61,960 bases of DNA, taken from Microbacterium flavescens (lineage in GTDB: Bacteria; Actinomycetota; Actinomycetes; Actinomycetales; Microbacteriaceae). The stretch spans positions 1 through 61,960 of the forward strand of contig NZ_JAFIWA010000009.1 of assembly GCF_018588945.1 (NCBI RefSeq), in the 5' to 3' direction. The notes under the pieces are model-generated. The model had not been told where the DNA came from and ran no database searches. It worked only from the letters and a program-made list of their open reading frames with translations. The position numbers and the translations under genes are program-made. Shown piece after piece: positions 45,601 to 54,686 of the stretch (position 1 is its first letter; the number at the start of each line of letters is the position of its first letter).

Positions 45601-46974
45601 GTCACGAACCACGGCACGGTCGACGTCACCGACGGTGTCGTCACCGACGAGATCCCCGCGGACCTCGAGGTGCTCGAGGTGACTGCTCCGGCCGGCTGGA
45701 CGGTCGTGAGTCCGACCGGCGATCCGCTCGGCAACGACCTGCTCGTCGAGGACGTCGCCCTCGCGGTCGGCGCCACCGACCGCATCGAGGTGCGCGTGAT
45801 GCTGCCCCAGCCGCCCGACCCGGTGGCGCCGCAGCTGGGACCGGACGGAGAGGCCGCGCCGTTCGAGCCCGACTTCATCGACACTCTCGTCAACACCGCC
45901 TGCGTCGCCGTCCTCAACGACATCGATCCGACGAACGACTGCTCGACGGTGGAGATCCCGGTGGACGAGATCCTGGCCGACATCGCCGTGCGCTGCGTCA
46001 ACGACGTCGCGTTCCTCGAGTACGCGGTCGCCACCAGCGGAAGCCTGCAGGGCCAGCCGATCACGCTCACGTGGACGCCCGACCTGCAGGTGCCCGCACC
46101 CGACCCCGCTTCGGTGGTCCGCCAGCTGGCATCCGGCGAGTCGGGAAGCATCCTGTGGCCGGGAGCGCTGCTCGCGCCCAACGACGTCAGCATCCAGTGG
46201 CCGGGATACCGTCCGCTGACGGAAGCCGACTACAACCCGGTGACGGGGGAGCTGCTGGTCGACCCGGCGCTCGTCTACAACGGTATGGTGCTCGACACCA
46301 GCTACCCGACGTACCCCTGGCGGTTCGGGACGACGGTCACGATCTCGGTGAACCCGACGCTCACGATCAGCGCCTCGTACCCGCCCGCGAGTCCCAACTG
46401 CGCAGTACCGCGCTCGGCCGACCTCATCATCGACAAGACGGCGAGTGTGGAGGAGACCGCGCCGGGTGCGTCGTTCGACTACGGCCTCAAAGTCACGAAC
46501 CTCGCCGTCGACTCGGTCGCTGAGCCAGTCGTGGTGACCGACCCGATCGCCGGCGACCTGAAGGTGGACAGCATCCTGACGAGCGACTCGGCGTTCCCGC
46601 GCTGGCGTGACTGCCAGGTCACCGGTCAGGACGACGACGGCTACGGCGGCATCCTGCGCTGCGAGCTCCTGGGGCCGCTGGCGATGGGCACCTCGGCCCC
46701 GATGATCACTCTCGGAGTGACGGTGCACCCGGAATCGCGGGCGTCGTCGATCACCAACGTCGGCGAGGTGTGCTGGGGCGCACCCACCAACGATCTTCCG
46801 TTCCAAGCGTGTGACGACGACGCCGTCACCGTGACCATGTCGGCTCTTCCCCCAACAGGAGCCGATGCGCCGACCGGAGCCGTCCTCGCCGGCTCGGCGG
46901 CTCTGGCCATCGGGGTGATTCTTCTGATGGTCACGACCGTGCGTCGACGTCGCGAGGACGTCGTCACGGGGTGA
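42613..46974 (+). CDS. Large sortase-anchored surface protein with Asp/His/Gly-rich loops and WPG domain
   Basis: A 1453-aa secreted protein starting at ATG 42613; upstream in-frame codons come from the TGGGG repeats and are excluded. A signal peptide (about 1-30) is followed by a Pro-Ala run, an Asp-Pro-Lys-His repeat and four SpaA/prealbumin-like domains. Three of those domains carry long Gly/Asp/His loops. DUF11-like domains and the shared WPG module (Cys1128-Cys1263) follow, then a further isopeptide-type module, LPPTG at 1412-1416, a membrane helix and RRRR. The acidic loops may bind calcium or other metals. An adhesive or structural role is likely. Confidence 0.87.
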   Translation: MKMARSRQVFLSGLIAAALAIGPAGGAAAAGGSEPETIVEASAEQSPPAEAPSAESAVVEPAPAPAPAPAPAPAPAPAPAPAPAPAPAPAPAPAPAPEPAPAPAPETKSSGGAAVVAEPAPEQKTTAARSSGSQGSNDPKHGDDPKHDDDPKHDDDPKHDDDPKHDDDPKDHDKKKAQLKLVKVVKNDDGGNAKPGAWTLQARADGGSWASLPQNTWVELPVGVYKLGEKGGPAGYDWTDLSCTGSEKTDVDAPVVHLEKGDKTTCTFTNNDRPQEKKGQLKLIKKVVNDNGGDAKAGAWTLQVRVNGQWMSVTQGQWVTLPVGTYEIQEVGGPAGYELTSVDCTSSGGGGGGGHADDDDGHHGDDDKRVAMSQGGGDHGGSGDDGTATVKKDGKTTCTFTNDDKPQEKKGQLKLIKKVLNDNGGNANAGDWTLQVRVNGQWQSVTQGEWKTLPVGSYEIRETGGPAGYDLTSVSCTSSGGGGGGGHDDDDDDDGDHDKKALATKGGSQGGSGGSGDDGTATVTKGGKTTCTFTNDDKPQEKKGQLKLIKKVVNNDGGNALPGDWTLEVLVDGQWQSVTQGQWITLPVGSYEIRETGGPAGYDLTSVDCTSSGSGGGGGGGGDDDDDDDDHGDDDKRFSTSHGGGGGQGGSGDDGTATVTKGGTTVCTFTNDDQPSAPTIAKSFEGLAHVGPGPVWSVSYLLTVDNTGQPREAEYTLFDVPSFASGIDIVGQSVVDVTGGGVAIPWDGQPTTPIVDGAVVAAGATHVYRVTFTVALTGVIPPDELDCTGQPGSGFFNSATLEWEGEQVDAEDCEPVPPTALFSKTVLSALQIDADTWDLSYRFSVTNPGTIDALYSLTDELGALPAGVTLVRITAMADPAYPLTPAPQITEWNSGDPVQFATGRTVPAGATHAYLITVRVDVDLIEVPDPLPPTCDDIPGATYVVPNRGSVNVNGVIIDDDACAQIDIVDLGIVKSHSDIEGGAVEPGTEFTYYLDVTNHGTVDVTDGVVTDEIPADLEVLEVTAPAGWTVVSPTGDPLGNDLLVEDVALAVGATDRIEVRVMLPQPPDPVAPQLGPDGEAAPFEPDFIDTLVNTACVAVLNDIDPTNDCSTVEIPVDEILADIAVRCVNDVAFLEYAVATSGSLQGQPITLTWTPDLQVPAPDPASVVRQLASGESGSILWPGALLAPNDVSIQWPGYRPLTEADYNPVTGELLVDPALVYNGMVLDTSYPTYPWRFGTTVTISVNPTLTISASYPPASPNCAVPRSADLIIDKTASVEETAPGASFDYGLKVTNLAVDSVAEPVVVTDPIAGDLKVDSILTSDSAFPRWRDCQVTGQDDDGYGGILRCELLGPLAMGTSAPMITLGVTVHPESRASSITNVGEVCWGAPTNDLPFQACDDDAVTVTMSALPPTGADAPTGAVLAGSAALAIGVILLMVTTVRRRREDVVTG
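42793..42928 (+). repeat. Pro-Ala repeat tract in the surface protein
   Basis: About 45 codons alternating Ala and Pro, built on six-base GCN-CCN units. It encodes a stiff wall-spanning linker, as in many Gram-positive surface proteins, and is prone to slippage. Confidence 0.8.
43022..43128 (+). repeat. Asp-Pro-Lys-His-Asp 18-bp repeat
   Basis: About six near-identical 18-bp units encoding Asp-Asp-Pro-Lys-His-Asp follow the Pro-Ala tract. The result is an alternating acidic and His-rich extended segment. Confidence 0.75.
43441..44635 (+). repeat. Three tandem repeats of about 398 bp in the surface protein
   Basis: Units begin with KKGQLKLIKK at 43441, 43837 and 44236 (396 and 399 bp apart). 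Each contains GGPAGY, then CTSS plus a Gly run, an Asp-rich stretch, and ends with CTFTNDD. The insert length and Asp/His content differ between copies while the frame is highly conserved, which suggests recent duplication. Confidence 0.8.
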
Positions 46975-46978
46975 TATG

Positions 46979-47018
46979 CCGCGGGAGGGCAGCTCCCCCA
47001 ACACCTGTCCTCCCGCGG
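46979..47018 (+). terminator. Terminator of the 1453-aa surface-protein gene
   Basis: A 14-bp stem (46979-46992 with 47005-47018, one G-U pair) and a 12-nt loop, followed by TT, just before the S10 promoter. Confidence 0.75.
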
Positions 47019-47085
47019 TTCCACCGGGACGTGGCCGCGTCCCCTGGGAAGCAGCCGAGCATAGCCCCGCGCGACACGCCCGAGT

Positions 47086-47114
47086 TTGCGACACGCCCGG
47101 GCGGCACGTAGACT
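47086..47114 (+). promoter_or_regulatory. S10 operon promoter (TTGCGA-17-TAGACT)
   Basis: TTGCGA at 47086-47091 and TAGACT at 47109-47114 are separated by 17 bases. Transcription should start near 47121, about 330 nt before rpsJ. Confidence 0.7.
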
Positions 47115-47120
47115 AGCGAG

Positions 47121-47450
47121 GTTCCACATTCCGGTGCGCCTTCCGGCGCGCGCAGGATCACTGCCAGGGCAGTGCATAGGCGGCGCGGAAGCGCAGGGTC
47201 CTAGGCCGCGGGCAGCAGAACCACCACATCTCAAACCCCCTTCAGCACGAGAGTGTTCCTCTTGTGTGCGAGCGGGTGGCGGATGCCGGGAGCAGCGCTT
47301 CGGCGCGGCATCCGGATTGACATCAGAACAGCGGTGCAGCAACGCACTGCAACAGCAGTGCAGAAGTGCCCTGGCGCGTGAGCGCCATCGTGCGTCCAAT
47401 GCCCTCGGGGAATTCGAGCCGGTATGACGCGTAAAGAGAGAGAGCAGACA
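47121..47450 (+). promoter_or_regulatory. Long structured S10 leader
   Basis: About 330 nt without a gene. A clear hairpin pairs CGGATGCCG (47280-47288) with CGGCATCCG (47306-47314), enclosing a GCGC-TTCG-GCGC stem; CACTGC/GCAGTG and GCGC hairpins follow. In other bacteria the S10 leader is where L4 represses its own operon; whether that applies here is not known. Confidence 0.5.
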
Positions 47451-47759
47451 ATGGCGGGACAGAAGATCCGCATTCGCCTGAAGTCGTACGACCACGCCGG
47501 GCTTGACTCGTCGGCGCGCAAGATCGTCGACACCGTGACCCGTGCGGGCGCGACCGTTGTGGGCCCCGTGCCCCTTCCGACCGAGAAGAACGTCGTGTGC
47601 GTCATCCGGTCGCCCCACAAGTACAAGGACAGCCGCGAGCACTTCGAGATGCGCACCCACAAGCGTCTGATCGACATCATCGACCCGACGCCCAAGGCCG
47701 TCGACTCGCTGATGCGCCTTGACCTGCCGGCCGACGTCAACATCGAGATCAAGCTCTGA
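47451..47759 (+). CDS. rpsJ: 30S ribosomal protein S10
   Basis: A 102-aa S10 of the 30S head, which in other bacteria also acts as NusE in transcription antitermination. It begins [15 protein letters not shown] and contains [20 protein letters not shown], as expected. The ATG at 47451 gives the family length; an in-frame ATG nine codons upstream (47424) is rejected because the extra residues are not conserved. First gene of the S10 operon, eight bases before rplC. Confidence 0.98.
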   Translation: MAGQKIRIRLKSYDHAGLDSSARKIVDTVTRAGATVVGPVPLPTEKNVVCVIRSPHKYKDSREHFEMRTHKRLIDIIDPTPKAVDSLMRLDLPADVNIEIKL

Positions 47760-47767
47760 GGTTCGAC

Positions 47768-48427
47768 ATGGCTGACATCAACAACAAGATTTCCAAGGGC
47801 CTCCTGGGCACCAAGCTCGGCATGACCCAGGTCTGGGACGAGAACGGCAAGCTCGTTCCCGTCACCGTCATCGAGGTCGCTCCGAACGTGGTCACCCAGG
47901 TTCGCACGCCCGAGAAGGACGGCTACAAGGCCGTCCAGATCGCCTACGGCCAGATCGACCCCCGCAAGGTCAACAAGCCCCTCACGGCCCACTTCGACGC
48001 TGCCGGCGTGACCCCCCGCCGCCACCTCACCGAGATCCGCACGGCGGACGCTGCTGACTACTCGCTCGGTCAGGAGCTCACGGTGGACGGCGTCTTCGAG
48101 GCCGGCCAGCTGATCGACGTCGTCGGCACCAGCAAGGGCAAGGGCACCGCGGGCGTCATGAAGCGCCACAACTTCAAGGGTGTCTCCGCCTCGCACGGTG
48201 CGCACCGCAACCACCGCAAGCCCGGTTCGATCGGCGCCTCGTCGACCCCGAGCCGCGTCTTCAAGGGCATGCGCATGGCCGGCCGCATGGGTGGCGAGCG
48301 CGTGACCGTCCTCAACCTCAAGGTGCACGCCATCGACTCCGAGAAGGGTCTGATGCTCGTCAAGGGCGCCGTCCCCGGTGCTCGTGGCCGCATCGTCTAC
48401 GTCCGCAACGCAGTGAAGGGTGCCTGA
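47768..48427 (+). CDS. rplC: 50S ribosomal protein L3
   Basis: A 219-aa L3, an early-assembly protein whose long loop reaches the peptidyl transferase centre. [17 protein letters not shown] at the N-terminus and the [20 protein letters not shown] loop are diagnostic. It is of normal length. A GAGG sequence overlapping the rpsJ stop serves as ribosome-binding site, and rplD starts two bases after its stop. Confidence 0.97.
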   Translation: MADINNKISKGLLGTKLGMTQVWDENGKLVPVTVIEVAPNVVTQVRTPEKDGYKAVQIAYGQIDPRKVNKPLTAHFDAAGVTPRRHLTEIRTADAADYSLGQELTVDGVFEAGQLIDVVGTSKGKGTAGVMKRHNFKGVSASHGAHRNHRKPGSIGASSTPSRVFKGMRMAGRMGGERVTVLNLKVHAIDSEKGLMLVKGAVPGARGRIVYVRNAVKGA

Positions 48428-48429
48428 GC

Positions 48430-49092
48430 ATGGCTGACTCGACTCTCGCGCTCGACGTCCACAAGGCCGACGGCAAGAAGGCCGGCTCTGTCGAGCTGCC
48501 CGCCGCGATCTTCGACGTCAAGACGAACATTCCGCTGATCCACCAGGTCGTCGTCGCGCAGCGCGCGGCGGCTCGCCAGGGCACCCACTCGACCAAGCGT
48601 CGCGGTGAGGTCTCGGGCGCCGGCCGCAAGCCCTTCAAGCAGAAGGGCACGGGTAACGCCCGTCAGGGCTCGATCCGCGCGCCGCACATGACCGGCGGTG
48701 GCATCGTCCACGGCCCGAAGCCGCGCGACTACGCGCAGCGCACGCCCAAGAAGATGATCGCGGCCGCCCTGCTGGGCGCGCTCAGCGACCGTGCTCGTGG
48801 CGACCGCCTGCACATCGTCGACTCCTTCGGCATCGAGGGTGCCCCGTCGACCAAGGCTGCTGCCGCGGTCCTGACGGCGCTCGCCCCGACCAAGAACGTG
48901 CTGGTCGTCATCACGCGTGACGACGAGCTCAGCATCCTGAGCGTGCGCAACCTCGCGTACGTCCACGTGCTGTACTCCGACCAGCTGAACGCCTACGACG
49001 TGCTCGTCTCCGACGACATCGTCTTCACCAAGGCCGCCTACGACGCGTTCGTCGCGTCCAAGAGCGGCGCCACCGAGGAGGTCTCGGCATGA
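48430..49092 (+). CDS. rplD: 50S ribosomal protein L4
   Basis: A 220-aa L4. The conserved tunnel loop is present ([19 protein letters not shown] and [15 protein letters not shown]). Besides its structural role L4 is the classical repressor of S10 operons, which makes the long leader upstream of rpsJ relevant. Its stop overlaps the start of rplW by four bases. Confidence 0.97.
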   Translation: MADSTLALDVHKADGKKAGSVELPAAIFDVKTNIPLIHQVVVAQRAAARQGTHSTKRRGEVSGAGRKPFKQKGTGNARQGSIRAPHMTGGGIVHGPKPRDYAQRTPKKMIAAALLGALSDRARGDRLHIVDSFGIEGAPSTKAAAAVLTALAPTKNVLVVITRDDELSILSVRNLAYVHVLYSDQLNAYDVLVSDDIVFTKAAYDAFVASKSGATEEVSA

Positions 49093-49388
49093 CCGCCGTC
49101 AACAAGGACCCGCGCGACATCATCCTGAAGCCGGTCGTCTCCGAGAAGAGCTACGGGCTCATCGACGAGGGCAAGTACACGTTCCTCGTGGACCCCCGCG
49201 CCACGAAGACCGAGATCAAGCTCGCGATCGAGAAGATCTTCGGCGTCAAGGTGGCTGCGGTCAACACGATCAACCGCGTCGGCAAGGCCCGCCGCACCCG
49301 CTTCGGCACCGGCAAGCGCAAGGACACCAAGCGCGCCATCGTGAGCCTGAAGTCGGGCACCATCGACATCTTCACGGCAGTCGGCTGA
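49089..49388 (+). CDS. rplW: 50S ribosomal protein L23
   Basis: A 99-aa L23, located at the polypeptide exit where it docks trigger factor and [24 protein letters not shown] near the N-terminus and the [16 protein letters not shown] segment match the family. The ATG overlaps the rplD stop. Length is typical. Confidence 0.97.
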   Translation: MTAVNKDPRDIILKPVVSEKSYGLIDEGKYTFLVDPRATKTEIKLAIEKIFGVKVAAVNTINRVGKARRTRFGTGKRKDTKRAIVSLKSGTIDIFTAVG

Positions 49389-49412
49389 CGGTCGGGATAG
49401 AGGACTAGAGAT

Positions 49413-50252
<840 letters not shown>

Positions 50253-50264
50253 GAGTAGAGGAAG

Positions 50265-50546
50265 ATGCCACGCAGTCTCAAGAAGGGCCCCTTCGTCGAC
50301 GAGCACCTGCTCCGCAAGGTCGTCGTACAGAACGAAGCCGGCTCCAAGAACGTCATCAAGACCTGGTCGCGCCGCTCGATGATCGTCCCGGCCATGCTGG
50401 GTCACACGATCGCCGTGCACGACGGTCGCAAGCACATCCCCGTGTTCGTGACCGAGACCATGGTCGGTCACAAGCTGGGCGAATTCGCGCCCACCCGCAC
50501 CTTCCGCGGCCACGTGAAGGACGACAAGAAGGGCCGTCGCCGCTAA
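50265..50546 (+). CDS. rpsS: 30S ribosomal protein S19
   Basis: A 93-aa S19 of the 30S head, which forms a complex with S13. It begins [18 protein letters not shown] and includes [20 protein letters not shown] and [14 protein letters not shown]. An AGAGGAAG ribosome-binding site precedes the ATG at 50265. Confidence 0.98.
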   Translation: MPRSLKKGPFVDEHLLRKVVVQNEAGSKNVIKTWSRRSMIVPAMLGHTIAVHDGRKHIPVFVTETMVGHKLGEFAPTRTFRGHVKDDKKGRRR

Positions 50547-50570
50547 GGCGGCGACGAAGAGGAGAGAGAA

Positions 50571-50969
50571 ATGGTGGAGTCCATCGCACGTGTGCGACAC
50601 ATCCGCGTGACCCCTCAGAAGGCTCGTCGTGTCGTCGCCCTCATCAAGGGCAAGCAGGCTGAGGAGGCCCTGGCCATCCTCAAGTTCGCGCCGCAGAGCG
50701 CGAGCGAGCCGATCTACAAGCTCGTCGCCTCGGCGATCGCGAACGCTCGCGTGAAGGCCGACAAGGACGGCGAGTACCTGGACGAGCAGGACCTGTACGT
50801 GGCCAACGCGTACGTCGACGAGGGCACGACGCTCAAGCGTTTCCAGCCCCGCGCCCAGGGTCGCGCGTTCCAGATCAAGAAGCGCACGAGCCACATCACG
50901 GTCGTGCTCTCGACGCCCGAGGTCGCTGAGGCGGCCCCGGCTGCCCCGACGAAGAAGGCGAGCAAGTAA
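50571..50969 (+). CDS. rplV: 50S ribosomal protein L22
   Basis: A 132-aa L22, whose beta hairpin lines the peptide exit tunnel. VRVTP-type strand ([13 protein letters not shown]), [21 protein letters not shown] and [10 protein letters not shown] are present. The last 18 residues are an Ala/Pro/Lys-rich tail beyond the usual end, one of several low-complexity tails in this operon. The final stop base is the first base of rpsC. Confidence 0.97.
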   Translation: MVESIARVRHIRVTPQKARRVVALIKGKQAEEALAILKFAPQSASEPIYKLVASAIANARVKADKDGEYLDEQDLYVANAYVDEGTTLKRFQPRAQGRAFQIKKRTSHITVVLSTPEVAEAAPAAPTKKASK

Positions 50970-51721
50970 TGGGCCAGAAGGTCAACCCGTACGGCTTCCG
51001 CCTCGGCATCACCACGGACCACGTGTCGCGCTGGTTCTCGGACTCGACGAAGCCCGGACAGCGCTACGCCGACTACGTGGCCGAGGACATCAAGATCCGT
51101 CGCCTGCTCACGACGTCGCTCGACCGCGCCGGCGTCAGCAACATCGAGATCGAGCGCACGCGTGACCGCGTCCGCGTCGACATCCACACCGCCCGCCCGG
51201 GCATCGTGATCGGCCGCCGCGGCGCCGAGGCCGAGCGCATCCGCGCCGACCTCGAGAAGCTCACCGGCAAGCAGATCCAGCTGAACATCCTCGAGGTCAA
51301 GAACCCCGAGGCCGATGCTCAGCTCGTCGCACAGGGCATCGCCGAGCAGCTCAGCGCCCGCGTGGCTTTCCGCCGCGCGATGCGCAAGGGTCTGCAGGGT
51401 GCTCAGCGCGCCGGCGCCAAGGGCGTCCGCATCCAGGTCTCCGGCCGCCTCGGCGGCGCCGAGATGAGCCGGTCGGAGTTCTACCGCGAGGGTCGTGTGC
51501 CGCTGCACACGCTGCGCGCGAACATCGACTACGGGTTCTACGAGGCGAAGACCACCTTCGGCCGCATCGGCGTGAAGGTCTGGATCTACAAGGGCGACCT
51601 GACCAACAAGGAGCTCGCGCGCGAGCAGGCCAACGCGCCCAAGTCGGACCGTCGTCGTGACGACCGTCCGCGTCGTGGCCCGCGCAACGAGGCCCCCGTC
51701 GCAGAAGGAGCATCGGCGTAA
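50969..51721 (+). CDS. rpsC: 30S ribosomal protein S3
   Basis: A 250-aa S3 with a KH-type RNA-binding domain. [13 protein letters not shown] starts the protein, [17 protein letters not shown] is the KH GxxG loop, and [18 protein letters not shown] lies in the C-terminal domain. It ends with an Arg/Pro-rich tail typical of actinobacteria. S3 lines the mRNA entry channel. It overlaps rplV and rplP by one base each. Confidence 0.98.
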   Translation: MGQKVNPYGFRLGITTDHVSRWFSDSTKPGQRYADYVAEDIKIRRLLTTSLDRAGVSNIEIERTRDRVRVDIHTARPGIVIGRRGAEAERIRADLEKLTGKQIQLNILEVKNPEADAQLVAQGIAEQLSARVAFRRAMRKGLQGAQRAGAKGVRIQVSGRLGGAEMSRSEFYREGRVPLHTLRANIDYGFYEAKTTFGRIGVKVWIYKGDLTNKELAREQANAPKSDRRRDDRPRRGPRNEAPVAEGASA

Positions 51722-52140
51722 TGCTTATCCCCCGCAAGGTCAAGTACCGCAAGCAGCACCACCCCAAGCGCGATGGCCAGGCCACCGGCGGCACGAAGGT
51801 CTCCTTCGGCGAGTTCGGCATCCAGGCACTCACGCCCGCTTACGTGACGAACCGTCAGATCGAGTCCGCTCGTATCGCGATGACCCGTCACATCAAGCGT
51901 GGCGGCAAGGTGTGGATCAACATCTACCCCGACCGTCCGCTCACGAAGAAGCCGGCCGAGACCCGCATGGGTTCCGGTAAGGGTTCGCCCGAGTGGTGGG
52001 TCGCAAACGTCAAGCCGGGTCGCGTCCTCTTCGAGGTCGCCGGCGTCAACGAGGAACTCGCTCGTGAGGCCCTGACCCGTGCCATCCACAAGCTGCCTCT
52101 CAAGGCACGCATCATCAAGCGCGAGGAGGGCGACGCGTAA
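51721..52140 (+). CDS. rplP: 50S ribosomal protein L16
   Basis: A 139-aa L16 that organises the A-site of the large subunit. [39 protein letters not shown] and [13 protein letters not shown] are all present. Its start and stop overlap rpsC and rpmC by one base (TAATG), so translation is probably coupled. Confidence 0.98.
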   Translation: MLIPRKVKYRKQHHPKRDGQATGGTKVSFGEFGIQALTPAYVTNRQIESARIAMTRHIKRGGKVWINIYPDRPLTKKPAETRMGSGKGSPEWWVANVKPGRVLFEVAGVNEELAREALTRAIHKLPLKARIIKREEGDA

Positions 52141-52454
52141 TGGCGATCGGCACCAAGACGCTCGCTCCGAGCGAGCTCGACACGTTCGAAGACCAGCGCC
52201 TCGTCGAGGAGCTGCGCAAGGCCAAGGAAGAGCTGTTCAACCTGCGCTTCCAGTCGGCCACCGGCCAGCTCGAGAGCCATGGCCGCATCCGTGCGGTCAA
52301 GCGCGACATCGCGCGGCTCTACACCGTGATCCGTGAGCGCGAGCTCGGCATCCGTGCCACGCCCGCGCCGCTGGAGACGGCGACGAAGGCGAAGAAGACG
52401 AAGGCCAAGAAGGCGGATGCCGCTGACAAGGCCGAGAAGGAAGAGGCCGAGTGA
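52140..52454 (+). CDS. rpmC: 50S ribosomal protein L29 with Lys/Ala-rich C-terminal tail
   Basis: A 104-aa L29. The conserved part (residues about 8-70) contains [21 protein letters not shown] and the [20 protein letters not shown] helix. About 30 residues rich in Lys, Ala and Glu follow ([12 protein letters not shown]), making it longer than the usual 65-75 aa. A near-identical string occurs in the N-terminal extension of L15 encoded downstream. L29 lies near the tunnel exit. Confidence 0.96.
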   Translation: MAIGTKTLAPSELDTFEDQRLVEELRKAKEELFNLRFQSATGQLESHGRIRAVKRDIARLYTVIRERELGIRATPAPLETATKAKKTKAKKADAADKAEKEEAE

Positions 52455-52822
52455 TGGCTGAGACCACCGAGAAGAAGGCCCCCGCGAAGAAGGCCACGGC
52501 TCCCAAGGCCGAGGTCGTCGAGCAGGCCGCAGGCCACGAGTCGTCCGAGCACGATGTGCGCGACGCCGACGCCCGTGGCTACCGCAAGTCGCGTCGTGGC
52601 TACGTCGTGAGCGACAAGATGGACAAGACGATCGTCGTCGAGGTCGAGGACCGCGTGAAGCACCCCCTCTACGGCAAGGTCATCCGTCGGACCTCGAAGG
52701 TCAAGGCGCACGACGAGGGCAACACTGCCGGCATCGGCGACCTCGTCCTCATCAACGAGACCCGTCCGCTGAGCGCCACCAAGCGCTGGCGCCTGGTCGA
52801 GATCCTCGAGAAGGCCAAGTAG
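52454..52822 (+). CDS. rpsQ: 30S ribosomal protein S17 with N-terminal extension
   Basis: A 122-aa S17, an early 16S rRNA-binding protein. The family core runs from about residue 43 ([20 protein letters not shown]) through [19 protein letters not shown] to [12 protein letters not shown]. The first 42 residues are an Ala/Lys/Glu-rich extension. The ATG at 52454 shares a base with the rpmC stop; a GTG one codon earlier is also possible. It is followed by a 34-bp gap and rplN. Confidence 0.96.
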   Translation: MAETTEKKAPAKKATAPKAEVVEQAAGHESSEHDVRDADARGYRKSRRGYVVSDKMDKTIVVEVEDRVKHPLYGKVIRRTSKVKAHDEGNTAGIGDLVLINETRPLSATKRWRLVEILEKAK

Positions 52823-52856
52823 GCCCTCGGCTTACTTGGAACCCAAGGAGTAACAA

Positions 52857-53225
52857 GTGATTCAGCAGGAATCCCGCCTGAAGGTCGCCGACAACACCGG
52901 CGCCAAGGAGCTGCTCACGATCCGCGTGCTCGGTGGCTCGCACCGCCGGTACGCCGGTCTGGGCGACACCATCGTGGCCACGGTCAAGGATGCGATCCCC
53001 GGCGGCAACGTCAAGAAGGGCGATGTGGTCAAGGCCGTCATCGTCCGCACCAAGAAGGAGACCCGTCGTCCCGACGGCTCGTACATCAAGTTCGACGAGA
53101 ACGCCGCCGTGATCCTGAAGAGCGACGGGGAGCCCCGCGGCACCCGCATCTTCGGACCGGTCGGCCGTGAGCTTCGCGACAAGAAGTTCATGAAGATCGT
53201 CTCGCTCGCACCGGAGGTGATCTGA
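52857..53225 (+). CDS. rplN: 50S ribosomal protein L14
   Basis: A 122-aa L14, part of the subunit interface and the bridge to 16S rRNA. It begins [19 protein letters not shown] and ends [16 protein letters not shown], both universally conserved. The GTG start is preceded by AAGGAG. It marks the start of the spc-type gene order, but no separate promoter is evident in the 34-bp gap before it. Confidence 0.98.
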   Translation: MIQQESRLKVADNTGAKELLTIRVLGGSHRRYAGLGDTIVATVKDAIPGGNVKKGDVVKAVIVRTKKETRRPDGSYIKFDENAAVILKSDGEPRGTRIFGPVGRELRDKKFMKIVSLAPEVI

Positions 53226-53229
53226 CCCC

Positions 53230-53589
53230 ATGGCCAAGATCAAGAAGGGCGACCTGGTTCAGGTCCTCACTGGCAAGAAGCAGGACAAGGGCGGCGACCG
53301 CGGCAAGCAGGGCAAGGTCCTCGAGGTCCTCGTCGAGCAGAACCGCGTCATCGTCGAGGGCGTGAACTACGTCACGAAGCACACCCGCGTCGGCCAGACC
53401 CAGCGCGGCACCAAGACGGGCGGCATCGAGACGTTCGAGGCCCCCATCCACATCTCCAACGTCGCTCTCGTCGACCCCTCGAGCAAGAAGCCGACCCGTG
53501 TCGGTCACCGCGTCGAGGAGCAGACGAAGGATGGCGTGAAGCGCACCGTCCGCGTGCGCTACGCGAAGAAGTCAGGCAAGGACCTCTGA
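53230..53589 (+). CDS. rplX: 50S ribosomal protein L24
   Basis: A 119-aa L24 with a KOW motif near the N-terminus ([26 protein letters not shown]). [19 protein letters not shown] is the conserved second half. L24 initiates assembly of the large subunit. It starts four bases after rplN. Confidence 0.97.
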   Translation: MAKIKKGDLVQVLTGKKQDKGGDRGKQGKVLEVLVEQNRVIVEGVNYVTKHTRVGQTQRGTKTGGIETFEAPIHISNVALVDPSSKKPTRVGHRVEEQTKDGVKRTVRVRYAKKSGKDL

Positions 53590-53591
53590 AT

Positions 53592-54182
53592 ATGAGCACC
53601 GCCACTGCCGCGGAGGCTGGCAAGATCCAGCCCCGCCTCAAGCAGAAGTACAACACCGAGATCAAGAAGCAGCTGCAGGACGAGTTCGGCTACGCGAACG
53701 TCATGCAGATCCCCGGTCTCGTCAAGGTGGTCGTGAACACCGGCGTCGGCGAGGCAGCTCGCGACAGCAAGGTGATCGATGGCGCGGTCGACGACCTCAC
53801 CAAGATCACCGGTCAGAAGCCGCTCGTCACCAAGGCCCGCAAGTCCATCGCTCAGTTCAAGCTGCGTGAGGGTCAGGCCATCGGCGCGCACGTCACCCTC
53901 CGGGGCGACCGCGCGTGGGAGTTCGTGGACCGCCTGGTCAACCTCGCCCTGCCCCGCATCCGCGACTTCCGCGGTCTGTCGGGTGCGCAGTTCGACGGTC
54001 ACGGCAACTACACCTTCGGTCTCCAGGAGCAGTCCGTGTTCCACGAGATCGACCAGGACAAGATCGATCGCGTCCGCGGGTTCGACATCACGGTCGTGAC
54101 GTCGGCGAAGACGGATGCCGAGGGCCGCGCACTCCTGCGTCACCTGGGCTTCCCCTTCCGTGGCGAGGACGCTCAGGCCTGA
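53592..54182 (+). CDS. rplE: 50S ribosomal protein L5
   Basis: A 196-aa L5, which binds 5S rRNA and contacts the P-site tRNA. Family motifs are [42 protein letters not shown] and [21 protein letters not shown]. Normal length. In most actinobacteria rpsZ/rpsN (S14) follows; here only a 99-bp gap with a strong hairpin follows before rpsH. Confidence 0.98.
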   Translation: MSTATAAEAGKIQPRLKQKYNTEIKKQLQDEFGYANVMQIPGLVKVVVNTGVGEAARDSKVIDGAVDDLTKITGQKPLVTKARKSIAQFKLREGQAIGAHVTLRGDRAWEFVDRLVNLALPRIRDFRGLSGAQFDGHGNYTFGLQEQSVFHEIDQDKIDRVRGFDITVVTSAKTDAEGRALLRHLGFPFRGEDAQA

Positions 54183-54192
54183 GCTGCCAAGT

Positions 54193-54217
54193 CCCCGGGA
54201 GCCGCCGGCTCCCGGGG
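54193..54217 (+). terminator. Perfect 11-bp hairpin in the rplE-rpsH gap
   Basis: Arms 54193-54203 and 54207-54217 with a 3-nt loop, in the place where rpsN is normally found. It may act as a partial terminator or RNA-processing site inside the operon. Confidence 0.6.
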
Positions 54218-54281
54218 CACTCATAGAAGGTCGCCTGTCGTGTAACGGCAGTCGAAACCTCATGATCAAAGGAAACAAGAA

Positions 54282-54680
54282 ATGACAATGACAGACCCGG
54301 TCGCAGACATGCTGACCCGTCTGCGCAACGCGAACTCGGCGCACCACGACACCGTGTCGCTGCCGAACTCGAAGCTCAAGACCCACATCGCCGACATCCT
54401 CCAGCAGGAGGGCTACATCGCCGGCTGGGAGGTCTCCGATGCGCGCGTCGGCCAGACCCTCACGCTGACGCTCAAGTACGGCCCGAACCGCGAGCGGTCG
54501 ATCGCCGGCATCAAGCGCGTCTCGAAGCCCGGCCTCCGCGTCTACGCGAAGTCGACCGAGATCCCCACCGTCCTCGGTGGCCTCGGCGTCGCCATCCTGT
54601 CCACCTCCTCCGGTCTTCTCACCGACCGCCAGGCCGAGCAGAAGGGCGTGGGTGGGGAAGTCCTCGCCTACGTGTGGTGA
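54282..54680 (+). CDS. rpsH: 30S ribosomal protein S8
   Basis: A 132-aa S8, a primary 16S rRNA binder and in other bacteria the regulator of the spc operon. It begins [17 protein letters not shown] and ends [26 protein letters not shown], as expected. The ATG at 54282 follows AAAGGAAAC; a second ATG two codons later is possible. It follows the gap that lacks rpsN. Confidence 0.97.
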   Translation: MTMTDPVADMLTRLRNANSAHHDTVSLPNSKLKTHIADILQQEGYIAGWEVSDARVGQTLTLTLKYGPNRERSIAGIKRVSKPGLRVYAKSTEIPTVLGGLGVAILSTSSGLLTDRQAEQKGVGGEVLAYVW

Positions 54681-54686
54681 TCTGAC

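Noticed and set aside
44146..47094. A 982-codon minus-strand open frame across the 1453-aa surface-protein gene (and similar ones at 38150-40747 and 33278-35485)
   Set aside because: Low-complexity Arg/Asp/Val-rich translations that mirror the real gene; no ribosome-binding sites or known domains.
47424..47450. Upstream ATG as start of rpsJ
   Set aside because: The nine extra residues are not part of S10, and the ATG at 47451 gives the conserved N-terminus.
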